A DNA stretch of 64,000 nt, taken from Alienimonas californiensis. GTDB taxonomy: Bacteria; Planctomycetota; Planctomycetia; Planctomycetales; Planctomycetaceae. The notes under the pieces were generated by a model. That model was not told the DNA's origin. It saw only the letters and a list, made by a program, of their open reading frames with translations, and ran no database searches. The DNA lies in contig NZ_CP036265.1 of the NCBI RefSeq assembly GCF_007743815.1, forward strand, positions 4,285,823-4,349,822, given 5' to 3'. Below are positions 41,389 through 50,491 of this stretch, piece after piece; position 1 is the first letter of the stretch; every line of letters starts with the position of its first letter. The position numbers and the translations under genes are program-made.

Positions 41389-42414
41389 TCACTGCAACAG
41401 GCTGCGGGTCAGCACTTCCTTCGCCTTGTCGAAGTAGTCCTGCCACTGGATCTCCGGCTTGCCGTCGCGGAGGCAGTCGCGGGTCTTTTGCAGCGTGTTG
41501 CGGGCCATGTGCGGGCAGCGATTGCAGGCGCAGGTCTCGCCGCTGTCGGTCATGATGCCCGGCACGGGGATGAACGTGTGCTGCGGGGCGGCCTTCTCCA
41601 GCGGGTGGATCATCGCCGCCTCGGTGGCGACGAGGAAGGTGCGCGGCTCCGCGACGCTCATCACGTATCGCTTCAGCTTCTCCGTGCCGCCGATGAAGTC
41701 GCTCTCGGCGAGGATGTTCTCCGGGCACTCGGGGTGAGCGATCACCTCGCTGCCGGGGTTGTTCTTCTTGGCCCGCCGCATATCGGTCAGGCTGAAAATC
41801 TCGTGCACCATGCACGAGCCCGGCCAGAGGATCATCTCCCGCCCCGTCACCTCGACGAGATAACGGCCCAGGTGCCGGTCTGGGACGAACAGGATCTCCT
41901 TGTCGGCCGGGACGCGCTCGATGATCTCCCGGGCGTTGCCGCTGGTGACGATCCAGTCGCACAGGCTCTTCACCGCGGCGCTGGTGTTGATGTAGGCGAC
42001 AGTGACGAAGTCCCGCCCCTCAGCCCGCAACTCCTCCTGCCGGGCCTTCAGAGCCGGGTAGGTGCAGCTTTCGGCGAGCGAGCAGCCGGCGAGCAGGTCC
42101 GGCAACAGCACCCGCTTTTCCGGGTTCAGAATCTTTGCGCTCTCCGCCATGAAGTGCACCCCGCAGAACACGATCGTGCCGGTGGTCACCTTGGTGGCGT
42201 CGCGGGCCAGTTGCAGGCTGTCGCCGCAGAAGTCGGCCACGTCCTGGATCTCGCCGTCGACGTAGTAGTGGGCGAGGATCGTGGCGTCCTTCTCCTTTTT
42301 CAGACGATCGATCTCGTCCATCAGGTCCAGCGGATCTTCCTCGGTGCGTTCGTCCGCCTCGAACGACCGCGGATCCATCACGGGCAGGGGCGGCAGGAGG
42401 GTGGCGGTGGGCAT
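41389..42414 (-). CDS. nadA: Quinolinate synthase NadA
   Basis: NadA condenses iminoaspartate with dihydroxyacetone phosphate to quinolinate, the start of NAD synthesis, using an oxygen-sensitive [4Fe-4S] cluster. The 341-residue protein shows the three-repeat fold: [40 protein letters not shown] and [15 protein letters not shown] (Cys111, likely cluster ligand). The other ligands are expected in [11 protein letters not shown] and in the C-terminal [17 protein letters not shown] chose the ATG at 42414 ([10 protein letters not shown]); the frame is open far upstream only because it is antisense to the cytochrome gene. nadB and nadC are not in the window. The gene converges on the MMPL gene. 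Confidence 0.96.
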   Translation of the reverse strand: MPTATLLPPLPVMDPRSFEADERTEEDPLDLMDEIDRLKKEKDATILAHYYVDGEIQDVADFCGDSLQLARDATKVTTGTIVFCGVHFMAESAKILNPEKRVLLPDLLAGCSLAESCTYPALKARQEELRAEGRDFVTVAYINTSAAVKSLCDWIVTSGNAREIIERVPADKEILFVPDRHLGRYLVEVTGREMILWPGSCMVHEIFSLTDMRRAKKNNPGSEVIAHPECPENILAESDFIGGTEKLKRYVMSVAEPRTFLVATEAAMIHPLEKAAPQHTFIPVPGIMTDSGETCACNRCPHMARNTLQKTRDCLRDGKPEIQWQDYFDKAKEVLTRSLLQ

Positions 42415-42525
42415 CGGGACGGACCTGAAGGAAGACGCGATAAGGATGCGGCATTGTACCGGAACACAGCCGCGGGGACCGGCGGGTCTACAATCGACGG
42501 CCCCGTTCCCCCGAACGATCCTGCC

Positions 42526-43887
42526 GTGTTTCCGGTTCATCTCGCCCTGCTGGTTTTCGCCGCCGGCCCGGCCGACGGTGCCGCCGTCCTGCCCGAACCC
42601 GCCGGCGACCCGGTGCGGGGGTACGAAGTGCTGCGGTCCAAGCCGTTGCTCCCGCCGGACTTCGACCGCGAGACCCTGCTGCGGCTGGGCCTCACCTGGG
42701 CGCCGGAGGAGCGGGCGAAAGCGAAGGCCGCCGGCGAGGCGGAGCGGATCGCGATGGCCTTCTCCCGCTACGGCCTCGTCGCCCCCCCGCCGAACGACCC
42801 GATCGGCGGGGAGGTGCTGAACTACGTGGAGACGCCCGACGGCTGGGTGATGAACTGCTTCGCCTGTCACGGCGGGAAAGTCGCCGGGCGGACGATCCCC
42901 GGTTTGCCGAACTCCCACTACGGACTGGAAACGCTCACGGAGGAGGTCCGTACGGTCAAGCTGCTGACCGGCAAACCGCTGGGCCACCAGGATCTCGGCC
43001 AGATGAAGATTCCCGCCGGCAGCTCCCACGGGACGACGAACGCCGTGGTGTTCGGCATCGTGCTGGACGCTTTCCGCGAACCGGACATGAGCGTCAACAC
43101 CGGCCGCCACCCCGGCCCGTTGCTCCATCACGACATGGACGCCCCCCCGTGGTGGCACCTCAAGAAAAAGTCCCGGCTGTATATCGACGGCTTCAGCCCG
43201 AAGAACCACCGGGTCCTGATGCAGTTCATGCTGCTTCCCTCCGCCGGCCGCGAGACCGTGCTGAGTTGGGAGGACGACTTCCGCGACGTGCTGGCCTACA
43301 TCGAAAGCGTCGAGGCTCCGCCGTACCCCTACGAGATCGACGAGAAACTCGCCGCGACCGGCCGTGGGGTTTTCGAGCGAAACTGCACGGAGTGCCACGG
43401 CATGTACGCCGACGACCCGGCCGCAGAGACGTACCCGGAACTGACCGTCCCGATCGAGATCGTCGGCACCGACCGCCGCCGGCTGGACGCCCTCACCGTC
43501 CCGCACCGCCGGCACCTCGGCACCACTTGGATGAGCCGCTACGGCGAGGACCCGGTGGTGGAGGACCCCGGCGGCTACGTCGCCCCGCCGCTGGACGGCG
43601 TGTGGGCGACCGCCCCCTACTTCCACAACGGCAGCGTGCCGACGCTCGCCGGGGTGCTCTCGCCGGACGAACGCCCCACCCTCTGGCGCCGCAGCGAAGA
43701 CGGCTACGACACGCAGCGGGTCGGACTGGAATACGAGGAGGTGAGCGAAGTTCCCGACCGCGACGCCCGGTTCGTCTTCGACACCCGCCGGGCCGACCTC
43801 GGCAAAACGAACGCCGGCCACCCCTTCGCCGCGGAACTGACGGCGAACGAGAAGCGGGCGCTGCTGGAGTACCTGAAGACGCTGTAG
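42526..43887 (+). CDS. Exported di-haem cytochrome c (RoxA/peroxidase-like)
   Basis: The 453-residue protein starts at a GTG and has a short signal peptide. There are two haem c sites: CFACH at 111-115 and CTECH at 287-291. Each lies in a cytochrome-c-like domain. The segment [21 protein letters not shown]-like (about 350-370) is typical of di-haem oxygenases and peroxidases of the RoxA/MauG type, where a Met or His ligand follows. It is therefore probably a periplasmic redox enzyme or electron carrier. An N-terminal spacer with WVMN just before the first haem site is characteristic of planctomycete homologues as I recall. The TAG stop lies inside the left arm of the inverted repeat at 43884. 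Confidence 0.88.
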   Translation: MFPVHLALLVFAAGPADGAAVLPEPAGDPVRGYEVLRSKPLLPPDFDRETLLRLGLTWAPEERAKAKAAGEAERIAMAFSRYGLVAPPPNDPIGGEVLNYVETPDGWVMNCFACHGGKVAGRTIPGLPNSHYGLETLTEEVRTVKLLTGKPLGHQDLGQMKIPAGSSHGTTNAVVFGIVLDAFREPDMSVNTGRHPGPLLHHDMDAPPWWHLKKKSRLYIDGFSPKNHRVLMQFMLLPSAGRETVLSWEDDFRDVLAYIESVEAPPYPYEIDEKLAATGRGVFERNCTECHGMYADDPAAETYPELTVPIEIVGTDRRRLDALTVPHRRHLGTTWMSRYGEDPVVEDPGGYVAPPLDGVWATAPYFHNGSVPTLAGVLSPDERPTLWRRSEDGYDTQRVGLEYEEVSEVPDRDARFVFDTRRADLGKTNAGHPFAAELTANEKRALLEYLKTL

Positions 43888-43977
43888 GGTCCGCTCTGCG
43901 GACTGTACTTCTCAACGGGTGGACCGTTCTCATCGAGTCACAACGCGGAGATGCACGGTCCGCAGAGCGGACCCTAC
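43884..43977. repeat. REP-like inverted repeat carrying both stop codons of a convergent gene pair
   Basis: A perfect 20-base inverted repeat has arms at 43884-43903 (GTAGGGTCCGCTCTGCGGAC) and 43958-43977, with a 54-base spacer. Each arm is itself a small hairpin (GTCCGC, 3-base loop, GCGGAC), as in paired REP elements. The spacer holds another stem (AACGG-gtgga-CCGTT). The TAG stop of the cytochrome gene (43885-43887) and, on the other strand, the TAG stop of the glmM-like gene (43974-43976) are both in the arms. It may terminate or protect both transcripts. Confidence 0.85.
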
Positions 43978-45341
43978 GCGGCGGCCCGTTCGCAAATCGC
44001 CGTCGCCTCGGTCGCCAGAGCCTCCGACACCGCCCCCGTCGGGGCTTCCGCGATCACCCGCGCGATTGGCTCCGTGTTGCTGGCCCGAACCTGCACCCAC
44101 CGGTCGGCCCAGTCCAGCCGCAGGCCGTCGCCCCACTTCGCCTCAGCGTCGGGGTAGGCCTCCGCCAGCGCGGTGCAGGCGGCGTTCACCCGGTCGGGGG
44201 AGGGCACGATGAACTTGTTCTTCACGATCGCATACCGCGGCAGCGAATCCGCCCACTGCCCGACGCTGCCGCCTCGCTTCGCCAACCCGTCGAGGACGTA
44301 GGCGATCGAGACCAGCGAGTCCCGCACCGGCCCGACGTTCGGCTCGATCACCCCGCCGTTGCCCTCGCCGCCGAGGGCCGCCCCGACGCGGTTCATCTCT
44401 CCGACGACGTTCGCCTCGCCGACCGCCGAGCGGTGGAACGCGCAGCCGTGCTTCGCGGCCACGTCTGCGTTCACCCGGCTCGTCGACCCGTTCACCACCA
44501 GCGGCCCCTTGCGGGTGTAGAGGACGTGATCGGCACAGAGGGCCAGCGTCAGTTCCTCGCCGATGTAGCGGCCGGTCTCGTCGACGATCGCCAGCCGGTC
44601 GGCGTCCGGGTCCTGGGCGAACCCGACGTCGGCCCCGGCCTCCCGCACCGCGGTGCAAAGGCCGGTGAGGTTCGCCTCGGTCGGTTCGGGGGTGTGCTCG
44701 AACAGCCCGTCGGGCGTCTCGCCGAGGACCGTCACCTCGCAGCCCAGTTCCTCCCGCAAAAAGCCCGGCGTCGCCGCGGCCCCGCTGCCGCGGTTGCAGT
44801 CCAGCACGACCTTGAACCGCTGCGCCCGGATCGCGTCCCGGTCGATCAGGTCGAGCACCCGCCGAAGGTGCGGGCCGTGCGGGTCGGCGAGGGGCTCGAC
44901 GGAGCCGACGCCCTCCCACCCCGCGGCGGCGAAGTCGCCCGACTCCAGCAGCCGGACCAGCGCCTCGCCCTGCGTGAGGTTCAGCACCCCGCCGGAGGGG
45001 GAGAACGGCTTGAGCCCGTTCCATTCGAGGGGGTTGTGCGAGGCGGTGATCTGCAACCCCGCCGCCGCCCCGTGATGCTGTACGAGCACGCCGCAGGTGG
45101 GCGTCATCGCCACGCCGCCGTCCAGCACCCGGCAGCCCGCCGCCAGCAGCCCGCCGAGGACGCAGTGCCGGACCATCGGCCCGGTCGGCCGCCCGTCGCG
45201 GGTGAGCACCACGAGGCCGGGGTTCCCCTTCTCCCGCAGCGCCAGCGTGCCGACGGCTTGCCCGAAGCGAGTCAAAAAATCCGGGTCGAGCCCGTCCCCC
45301 ACGACGCCGCGGAGACCGGAGACGGAAAGGATGCGGGGCAC
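43974..45341 (-). CDS. glmM: Alpha-D-phosphohexomutase, probably phosphoglucosamine mutase
   Basis: The 455-residue protein belongs to the phosphohexomutase superfamily. The phosphoserine loop is LQITASHNPLEWNGLK with Ser101. The metal loop is FAQDPDADRLAIVDE (Asp244, 246, 248), the sugar-binding loop GEGNGGVIEPNVG and the phosphate-binding loop VQVRASNTEPIARVI. GlmM converts glucosamine-6-phosphate to glucosamine-1-phosphate for UDP-GlcNAc; the sugar loop GEGNGG is compatible with this but closely related phosphomannomutases cannot be excluded. It follows the plsC-like gene by 36 bases on the same strand, and its stop lies in the right arm of the inverted repeat. Envelope precursor supply is the likely theme of the pair. 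Confidence 0.88.
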   Translation of the reverse strand: MPRILSVSGLRGVVGDGLDPDFLTRFGQAVGTLALREKGNPGLVVLTRDGRPTGPMVRHCVLGGLLAAGCRVLDGGVAMTPTCGVLVQHHGAAAGLQITASHNPLEWNGLKPFSPSGGVLNLTQGEALVRLLESGDFAAAGWEGVGSVEPLADPHGPHLRRVLDLIDRDAIRAQRFKVVLDCNRGSGAAATPGFLREELGCEVTVLGETPDGLFEHTPEPTEANLTGLCTAVREAGADVGFAQDPDADRLAIVDETGRYIGEELTLALCADHVLYTRKGPLVVNGSTSRVNADVAAKHGCAFHRSAVGEANVVGEMNRVGAALGGEGNGGVIEPNVGPVRDSLVSIAYVLDGLAKRGGSVGQWADSLPRYAIVKNKFIVPSPDRVNAACTALAEAYPDAEAKWGDGLRLDWADRWVQVRASNTEPIARVIAEAPTGAVSEALATEATAICERAAA

Positions 45342-45377
45342 GCCGGGAGATCTCGAACGGGAGGACGGGGCCGGGGT

Positions 45378-46121
45378 TTAGCCCGGTTCGGCGGTCGCGT
45401 CCACGTCCGACGGTTCCTCCCCGGTCTCACGCCACCGCACCGCCGCCGCGTGGGCCGCCGCGATGCGTTCCGAGACGAGCACCACGATCTCCGCCGCCCC
45501 CCCGGCGGCGTTGAGGCGCTCCGGCGGGATCGGCGCCCCGAACACCACCCGCACCCGCCCCGGCCCCGGGATCGGCAGCTTGCGGGACCGGGGCAGACAC
45601 TCGAACGCCCCGGCGATGCCCACCGGATAGACCGGCCGTCCGCTGCGCCGGGCCAGCGTGACGAACCCCGGTTTCAGCGGCCCCAGCGACCCGTCCGCGG
45701 TGCGGGTGCCCTCGGGGAACAGTCCGACGAGTTCGCCCCGTTCGATCGCGGCGAGCGCCGCCCGCATGACGGCGGTCGCCGGTGCGTCCCGGGCGATCGG
45801 CAGCGTTTTCATCGCCCGCAGATAACGGCCGAAGCCGGGCAGGCGAAACAGGCTGTCCCGGGCGAGAAACGTGATCGACCGCTCCAGCGGCAAACCGAGC
45901 ACAATCGGATCGAGAAAGCTTTGGTGGTTCGCCAACAGCAGCCCCCCGCCTTCGCCACGGAGACGTTCCGTCCCCGCGGCCCGCACGCCCAGATACGGTT
46001 GGGCGGAACAGGACAGAACTGCTCGGCTCACCCCCCAGGCAAAACCCTGCGGCGGCGATCCGCCCGGCGTCTTGCGGTCCGGAGGGGGGACCGGCGGTTC
46101 GTGGGGCGAGGGACGGTTCAC
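45378..46121 (-). CDS. 1-acyl-sn-glycerol-3-phosphate acyltransferase family protein (PlsC-like)
   Basis: The enzyme family adds the second acyl chain in phospholipid synthesis. With the GTG start at 46121 the protein has 247 residues. The catalytic HX4D motif is NHQSFLD (His66, Asp71), followed by the glycerol-phosphate-binding LFPEGTRTADG (135-140 region) and PVYPVGIAGAFECLPRSRKL. The hydrophobic segment before the motif is short. The frame is open to 46211, but that longer version would run into the presumed promoter of the tRNA gene; the choice of 46121 is a judgement. Some family members act on other acceptors such as ornithine lipids. Confidence 0.88.
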   Translation of the reverse strand: MNRPSPHEPPVPPPDRKTPGGSPPQGFAWGVSRAVLSCSAQPYLGVRAAGTERLRGEGGGLLLANHQSFLDPIVLGLPLERSITFLARDSLFRLPGFGRYLRAMKTLPIARDAPATAVMRAALAAIERGELVGLFPEGTRTADGSLGPLKPGFVTLARRSGRPVYPVGIAGAFECLPRSRKLPIPGPGRVRVVFGAPIPPERLNAAGGAAEIVVLVSERIAAAHAAAVRWRETGEEPSDVDATAEPG

Positions 46122-46184
46122 GCGAGCAGGATGCCACGGATCGTCGCCCGACACGAATGCGGCGAACTCCGCGAACCGGATGCG

Positions 46185-46212
46185 TTGCCCCCGTGTCCGA
46201 AGACGGTACACT
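46185..46212 (+). promoter_or_regulatory. Possible sigma-70-type promoter of the tRNA-Lys gene
   Basis: TTGCCC (46185-46190) and TACACT (46207-46212) are separated by 16 bases and lie 35 bases before the tRNA. Each matches four of six consensus bases. It is the best pair in this gap but unproven, since planctomycete promoters are poorly conserved. Confidence 0.35.
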
Positions 46213-46246
46213 ACCCGCCCCCACCGTTCGCGGCGGGGAAAGAGTC

Positions 46247-46319
<73 letters not shown>

Positions 46320-46650
46320 CTGCGGTGGAGGCTGGGAGCGGCCGGGGACGGTTCGTGCTGCTCCAGTCGGTCCGGCGTTCGGCGAGTTGTCCGGCCGGCT
46401 TGGTGCTGGCAGAAGATTTGCGTCGGATTCTGCGTCGCCTCTACGCAGTTCGACCGTTTCAAATCGGACGAGACCCGCGGTTCAGCTCTTCCTGTCTTCG
46501 TTGTGCTGGAACTGATAGGCGACAGGATACCCGGGCCGACAGTTTGGCGGGATTTGTTCACCCGCGGTCGCATCGGTAGGGTTGAATGGGTCTGCGGGCG
46601 GGCTCCGTTGACGGCTCGCTCGGTTTCAACCTCTCTCGCAGCGTCTCCAG
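46320..46650. other. Non-coding gap, 331 bases
   Basis: Between tRNA-Lys and the G8-domain gene the sequence is visibly less GC-rich than the genes. Short frames on both strands do not look like protein and one crosses the tRNA on the opposite strand. It presumably holds the tRNA 3' end and the G8 gene promoter; TTGACG at 46608-46613 is a -35-like box without a good -10. I see no conserved RNA structure. Confidence 0.6.
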
Positions 46651-49155
46651 ATGGTCCGCCCTCTCGCCCTGCCGGCGTTCGTTTTGGTCGGTCTGCTCGG
46701 CTCGGCCGGATCCGGTGCGGCGATGGCTGCGGAGCGGGAGGCGGAACGTTCCGGGACGTGGTCCGAGCCGAAGACCTGGGGCGGCGGGGTCCTGCCCCGC
46801 GAGGGCGACGACGTGTCGATCGGCGAGGGAATCGTGGTGGCGATCGATCTGGAGCGGAGCCCCGTGCTGGGCACGCTGAAAGTGGACGGCGCCCTCGCGT
46901 TCCCGGAGGGGATGTCTGCGGAACTGCGGCTCCGCGGCAATCTGCTGCTGTACGGTCGGCTGTCGATGCGGCCGGAGTCCGCGGAGCTGCGGCACACGCT
47001 GACCTTCGTGGAGGTCGACGAAGGGGCCTTCGTCGGGGGCGGGATGAAGCCGTTGGCGAGCGACGTCGGCCTGTGGGCGAGGGGCGGCGGCGTGCTGGAC
47101 GCCGTCGGCGCCGAGAAGACGCCCTGGACCCGCCTCCGCGGCGGCGCCGAGGCCGGGGCGACCCAAATTCAGGTGGAGGACGCCGCGGGGTGGCGGGTCG
47201 GCGATCGCCTCGTGCTCACGCCGACGCAGTCCCCAGCGGTCGGTAAGGAGTGCTGGACCGGCTACGACGATGTGCGTATCCAGCGGGTCGACGGCGAAAC
47301 CGTCACGCTCAGCGAACCGCTGACGCACGCGCACCCGCGTGTGAACGACGAGTGGACGGCCGAAGTCCTGAACCTCACCCGCAACGTCGTGCTGCAGGGG
47401 ACGGAGGCGGGCCGGGCGCACGCGTTGTTCATGACGGACGCTCCGCAGGCGATTCGCAACGTCGCCTTTCGTCACATGGGCCCGCGGACGCCGCCGGACG
47501 GCAACGGGATCACCCACAGCGTGCTCGGCCGCTACCCCGTGCACTTCCACCACTGCGGCGACAGCTCGCGGGGCTCGCTGGTGGAGAACGTCGTGGTCCA
47601 TGAGTGCGGCAACCGGGCCTTCGTGCCGCACGCCAGCCACGGCGTCACGCTGCGAGGCTGCGTGAGCCACGACACTTGGGAGGACGCCTACTGGTGGGAC
47701 CCGGGCGAGGGGCACGAATCCCACGACAGCCGCTGGGAGCGCTGCGTCGCCTCGTTCGTTCGGTCCGACCCGGACTTTCGCGGCTATCGCCTGACCGGCT
47801 TCAACCTGCGGCACGGCGAGCGGAACGCGATTGCGGACTGCGTCGCCGTCGGCGTCCGGGGCAACAACGACGCCAGCGGCTTCCTCTGGCCGGAGCAGTT
47901 CGGCGACGTGTGGGAGTTCACCAACTGCGTCGCCCACAACAACAAGCAGGACGGGCTGTTCGTCTGGCAGAACAACGCGGAACGGCACCGCGTCGGCCCG
48001 TTCGTCTCCTATCACAACGCCGACAACGGCTTGGAGCACGGCGCCTACAGCAACTCCTACGAGTATCGAGACGCGATCCTCTACGGGAACGGTCGGGCGG
48101 GGGTGCAGGTGCACGCCGTCTCCGGCAGCGGCAAGCAGCTCCGGTTCGAGCGCCTGCGGATCGAGGGGGCGGGCGTTACCCGCTACGGGATGGAGTTCGT
48201 GAAGCACCAACCCCCGCCGGGGCAGCCGACGTGGGTGGAGGAAGTGGCCGTCGCCGACGTGACGGACGCCGCCGTCGCCTTCACCTACGACGGTCCGGTC
48301 GAACAGGCGAAGCGGGACTGGGTCGACTTCCTGCACTGCCGGTTCGAGGGCGACGTCCCGCAGTTCCGCCTGAACGAGAACCTGCACCCGGACACGCTCA
48401 TCACGGTCGAACCGGCGGACGGCCCCGCGTTCCAGCTGCACCGGCCGAACGGCGACCTCGGCGAGCCGGTCGAGCGGTGGAACGCGCGGCGCACGGCCTT
48501 ACCGACGGCCGACAGGCCGTCGCCCCCCGCCGCGACGCCGGCGCCTTCGATCACGGACGCTTTTGACGAGCCGGCTGCGAACGGCTGGGGCGAGAGGTGG
48601 ACGGTCGTGGAACTCGGCGGCGTGAGGCCGCGGGTCTACCGGGAAGACGGCCGGGCGCTGGTGCGATCCGCGGGGGAGGGCGGGGTCGTCCTGCTCTCGC
48701 CCACGCCGCAGGCGATCACGGACGTGGATCAGTCTGTCACCTTTCAGATCAGCATGAACGTGCCGAAGGTCGGTCTGATCGCCCGTTGGAACGGCGACGC
48801 CGACAGTTGCTGCGGCGTGCGGGTCGGAACCGGCGACACCCGGACGCTGGAAGCGTTCCGCCGCATCGCCGGGGCGACGCGGACCGTCAAACGGGCGGCC
48901 AACCCCGTCGTCGTGCAGTCCAAAACTGATTATCGCCTGCGGATGGTCGCCCGGGAGCGGGACCACGGCGTCGTCCTGCAGGCCAAGCTGTGGCCGGCGG
49001 ACGAGGCGGAGCCGGCCGAATGGACGCTGGAGACCGACACGATCCACAACCGCGAGCTTCGCGGCGCCGCCGGGCAGTTCGGGGTGCTGGTCGAGCAGGG
49101 CGGCAGCTCCGGCCGCGTCGTCCGCTGCGACGACTACGTCGCCGGGGCCCCGTGA
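46651..49155 (+). CDS. Secreted G8-domain right-handed beta-helix protein (CEMIP/TMEM2-like)
   Basis: The 834-residue protein has a signal peptide (LALPAFVLVGLLGSAGSGAA). A G8 domain follows (about 28-150, RSGTWSEPKTWGGGVLPREG and GTLKVDGALAFPEG). A right-handed parallel beta-helix comes next (about 160-580), with His/Asn-rich rungs such as GRYPVHFHHCGDSSRG, VVVHECGNRAFVPHASHGVT and FTNCVAHNNKQDGLFVWQNN. The ~230-residue C-terminal beta-sandwich resembles LamG/3-keto-disaccharide-hydrolase folds. In animals the G8 plus beta-helix arrangement occurs in CEMIP and TMEM2, linked to hyaluronan breakdown; glycan binding or cleavage is inferred here. It is probably transcribed alone. No sortase or other anchor is visible. 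Confidence 0.88.
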   Translation: MVRPLALPAFVLVGLLGSAGSGAAMAAEREAERSGTWSEPKTWGGGVLPREGDDVSIGEGIVVAIDLERSPVLGTLKVDGALAFPEGMSAELRLRGNLLLYGRLSMRPESAELRHTLTFVEVDEGAFVGGGMKPLASDVGLWARGGGVLDAVGAEKTPWTRLRGGAEAGATQIQVEDAAGWRVGDRLVLTPTQSPAVGKECWTGYDDVRIQRVDGETVTLSEPLTHAHPRVNDEWTAEVLNLTRNVVLQGTEAGRAHALFMTDAPQAIRNVAFRHMGPRTPPDGNGITHSVLGRYPVHFHHCGDSSRGSLVENVVVHECGNRAFVPHASHGVTLRGCVSHDTWEDAYWWDPGEGHESHDSRWERCVASFVRSDPDFRGYRLTGFNLRHGERNAIADCVAVGVRGNNDASGFLWPEQFGDVWEFTNCVAHNNKQDGLFVWQNNAERHRVGPFVSYHNADNGLEHGAYSNSYEYRDAILYGNGRAGVQVHAVSGSGKQLRFERLRIEGAGVTRYGMEFVKHQPPPGQPTWVEEVAVADVTDAAVAFTYDGPVEQAKRDWVDFLHCRFEGDVPQFRLNENLHPDTLITVEPADGPAFQLHRPNGDLGEPVERWNARRTALPTADRPSPPAATPAPSITDAFDEPAANGWGERWTVVELGGVRPRVYREDGRALVRSAGEGGVVLLSPTPQAITDVDQSVTFQISMNVPKVGLIARWNGDADSCCGVRVGTGDTRTLEAFRRIAGATRTVKRAANPVVVQSKTDYRLRMVARERDHGVVLQAKLWPADEAEPAEWTLETDTIHNRELRGAAGQFGVLVEQGGSSGRVVRCDDYVAGAP

Positions 49156-49189
49156 GCGGCTCCTGGCCTCAACCGCAACGACCGCCGCG

Positions 49190-49272
49190 TCAGGCAGCGT
49201 GACGGAACGGCAGGAGGATCGGCTCCGCGTCGCTCGAGCGGGTGCCGGTCGGGCGGATCAGCCCGTTCTTCT
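49190..49272 (-). pseudogene. Duplicated 3' tail of the heptosyltransferase-like gene
   Basis: About 82 bases here match the last 27 codons plus stop of the gene at 50492-51658 (copy at 50492-50574) with only five or six differences. In the matching frame it reads NGLIRPTGTRSSDAEPILLP and on to the same FRHAA end and TGA. Of the four differences inside the aligned codons, three are third-position synonymous and one is Ser to Thr. Upstream of the match the similarity stops and no gene body is visible, so I call it a gene remnant. The remaining 49273-49541 region shows nothing else convincing. Confidence 0.7.
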
Positions 49273-49541
49273 CTGTCCATGGGGACCGGAAGCGGGACGC
49301 CGAAGTTGCGTTCCCCGTCGAGACGGACGCGTTCCGGAGCGGGCGCCGGAGTTCGCGCCGGCGCGGAAGCGGCGGGCCGACGGGCGGGAGCCCGACACGG
49401 CGCCGTCGCCACCGGCGGTCCCCGGTCGGCGGATGCTGCTGCTCGCCCGTGGCGGGTTCGAATCACCTGGGCGAGGGTTCCGCGGCGGCCGATCGTCGAC
49501 CGCCGCGTTCCCGCCACTAGCCTCCCGATTGCATTTGAGTG

Positions 49542-50066
49542 ATGATTGTCGACCCGGCCCGCACCCCCAGCCCCCGCAACGCCCCCGGTCCTCGCAACGC
49601 CCCGGACAGCCCCGGGCTGTGGTACGGCTTTATCAGCGATCACCCCGACGCCAAGCCGTGGTGCCTGGCGCTATTCGATTTCAATCCGGACGGATGCCTG
49701 GTCGACAGCATGGGGGAGCAGTTGGAGGAGGCCTGTTCGTACCGCCCCGTGGTTCGCTGGCACGGCCCGCACCCGGTCCCCCCGTTCGACGGGATGGGCG
49801 GCGAGACGATCCGCGTAAAAATCGCCGTGGCGGTGGACATGAACGGCGAGTGGTCCGCCCACGGGGGAACGCGACTGCTGAACGGGGCCGCCGCGGCGAT
49901 CGCGGCCACCGAGGTCGGCGGCCCGTCCACCGTCTGCTTCGTTGAGGCGGACGCGCCGCTCCCGACCGCCCCGGCGGGCGTGGTGGGCGCGGTTACCGCC
50001 GCGGGCAACTCCGGGGGCAACTCCGCACACGGCGCACTGACCTACACTCTCCCCAGCCCCAGGTGA
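49542..50066 (+). CDS. Small hypothetical protein
   Basis: The protein has 174 residues from the ATG at 49542 (a GTG one codon earlier is also possible). The first 25 residues are Pro/Asn-rich. The rest reads as a compact alpha/beta protein: GLWYGFISDHPDAKPWCLAL, then FDFNPDGCLVDSMGEQLEEA, then GETIRVKIAVAVDMNGEWSA. There is no signal peptide or membrane segment. I recognise no family. Coding is supported by the aromatic and acidic residue balance, which unlike the neighbouring shadow frames is not dominated by Arg/Pro. It is preceded by a gene-poor stretch with the duplicated tail and followed by another gene-poor stretch, so this may be a region of recent rearrangement. Confidence 0.6.
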   Translation: MIVDPARTPSPRNAPGPRNAPDSPGLWYGFISDHPDAKPWCLALFDFNPDGCLVDSMGEQLEEACSYRPVVRWHGPHPVPPFDGMGGETIRVKIAVAVDMNGEWSAHGGTRLLNGAAAAIAATEVGGPSTVCFVEADAPLPTAPAGVVGAVTAAGNSGGNSAHGALTYTLPSPR

Positions 50067-50491
50067 GGAAACGCCGTCGATCGCTCCCGCGAGCGGCGGG
50101 GGCGACGGGCGCTGCGGCGCCGATCCGGGTCGACCTGGGCCTACTCATCGAGAGGCCGGGCGACGCCGGGTCGGTGGCCGAAGCGCCATCTCCCGCGATC
50201 CCGCCAGAGCGCTGCCGACAGCGGAACCAGTCAGTCCAGGAGGCCGTCCCGGATGGGCTGGTTCTGAACCCAGAGAAACGACTCGACGGAGGCGCCGGCG
50301 ACAGGCAGACCGAGAATGCACGCGAGAGAGGCGCCCCGGAACGTGCTGCGGCCTTCATCCACTTCGCAGCAGAACGCGGACACCAAAGCGGCCGGAGCGC
50401 CGGTGCCCAGCAGGGGCGTGACCCAAGGAGGCTCGAGTCAGAACCCGTCATCGCCGTACCCGCTCAGCCGGAGGACGAACCAGTCGCCCGT
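50067..50491. other. Gene-poor stretch of 425 bases with decayed-looking coding fragment
   Basis: No full gene is supported. In the minus-strand frame of the heptosyltransferase gene, just beyond its stop, there is a short peptide (TGDWFVLRLSGYGDDGF, stop). It is followed by a 68-codon open stretch containing CEVDEGRSTFRGASLACILG and VESFLWVQNQPIRDGLLD. The composition is more protein-like than the other frames, suggesting a remnant of a lost gene or a very small gene (see the entry at 50231). Confidence 0.5.
50231..50383 (-). CDS. Possible 50-residue protein or gene remnant
   Basis: A GTG-started frame of 50 residues (start VSAFCCEVDEGRSTFRGASL, end FLWVQNQPIRDGLLD) lies downstream of the heptosyltransferase-like gene and in its frame. 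It contains a hydrophobic stretch (LACILGLPVAGASVESFLWV) that could be a membrane segment. It has balanced composition, unlike the Arg-rich frames on the same bases. No ribosome-binding site or homology is known to me, and it may be the tail of a broken gene. Low confidence. Confidence 0.25.
   Translation of the reverse strand: MSAFCCEVDEGRSTFRGASLACILGLPVAGASVESFLWVQNQPIRDGLLD

Noticed and set aside
42415-43821. Long N-terminal extension of the nadA frame
   Set aside because: It is antisense to the cytochrome gene; NadA normally starts near the chosen ATG.
49440-49490. Sequence GGCGGGTTCGAATC resembling a tRNA T-arm
   Set aside because: The flanking bases do not pair as a T-stem, and no anticodon arm or acceptor stem can be found around it.
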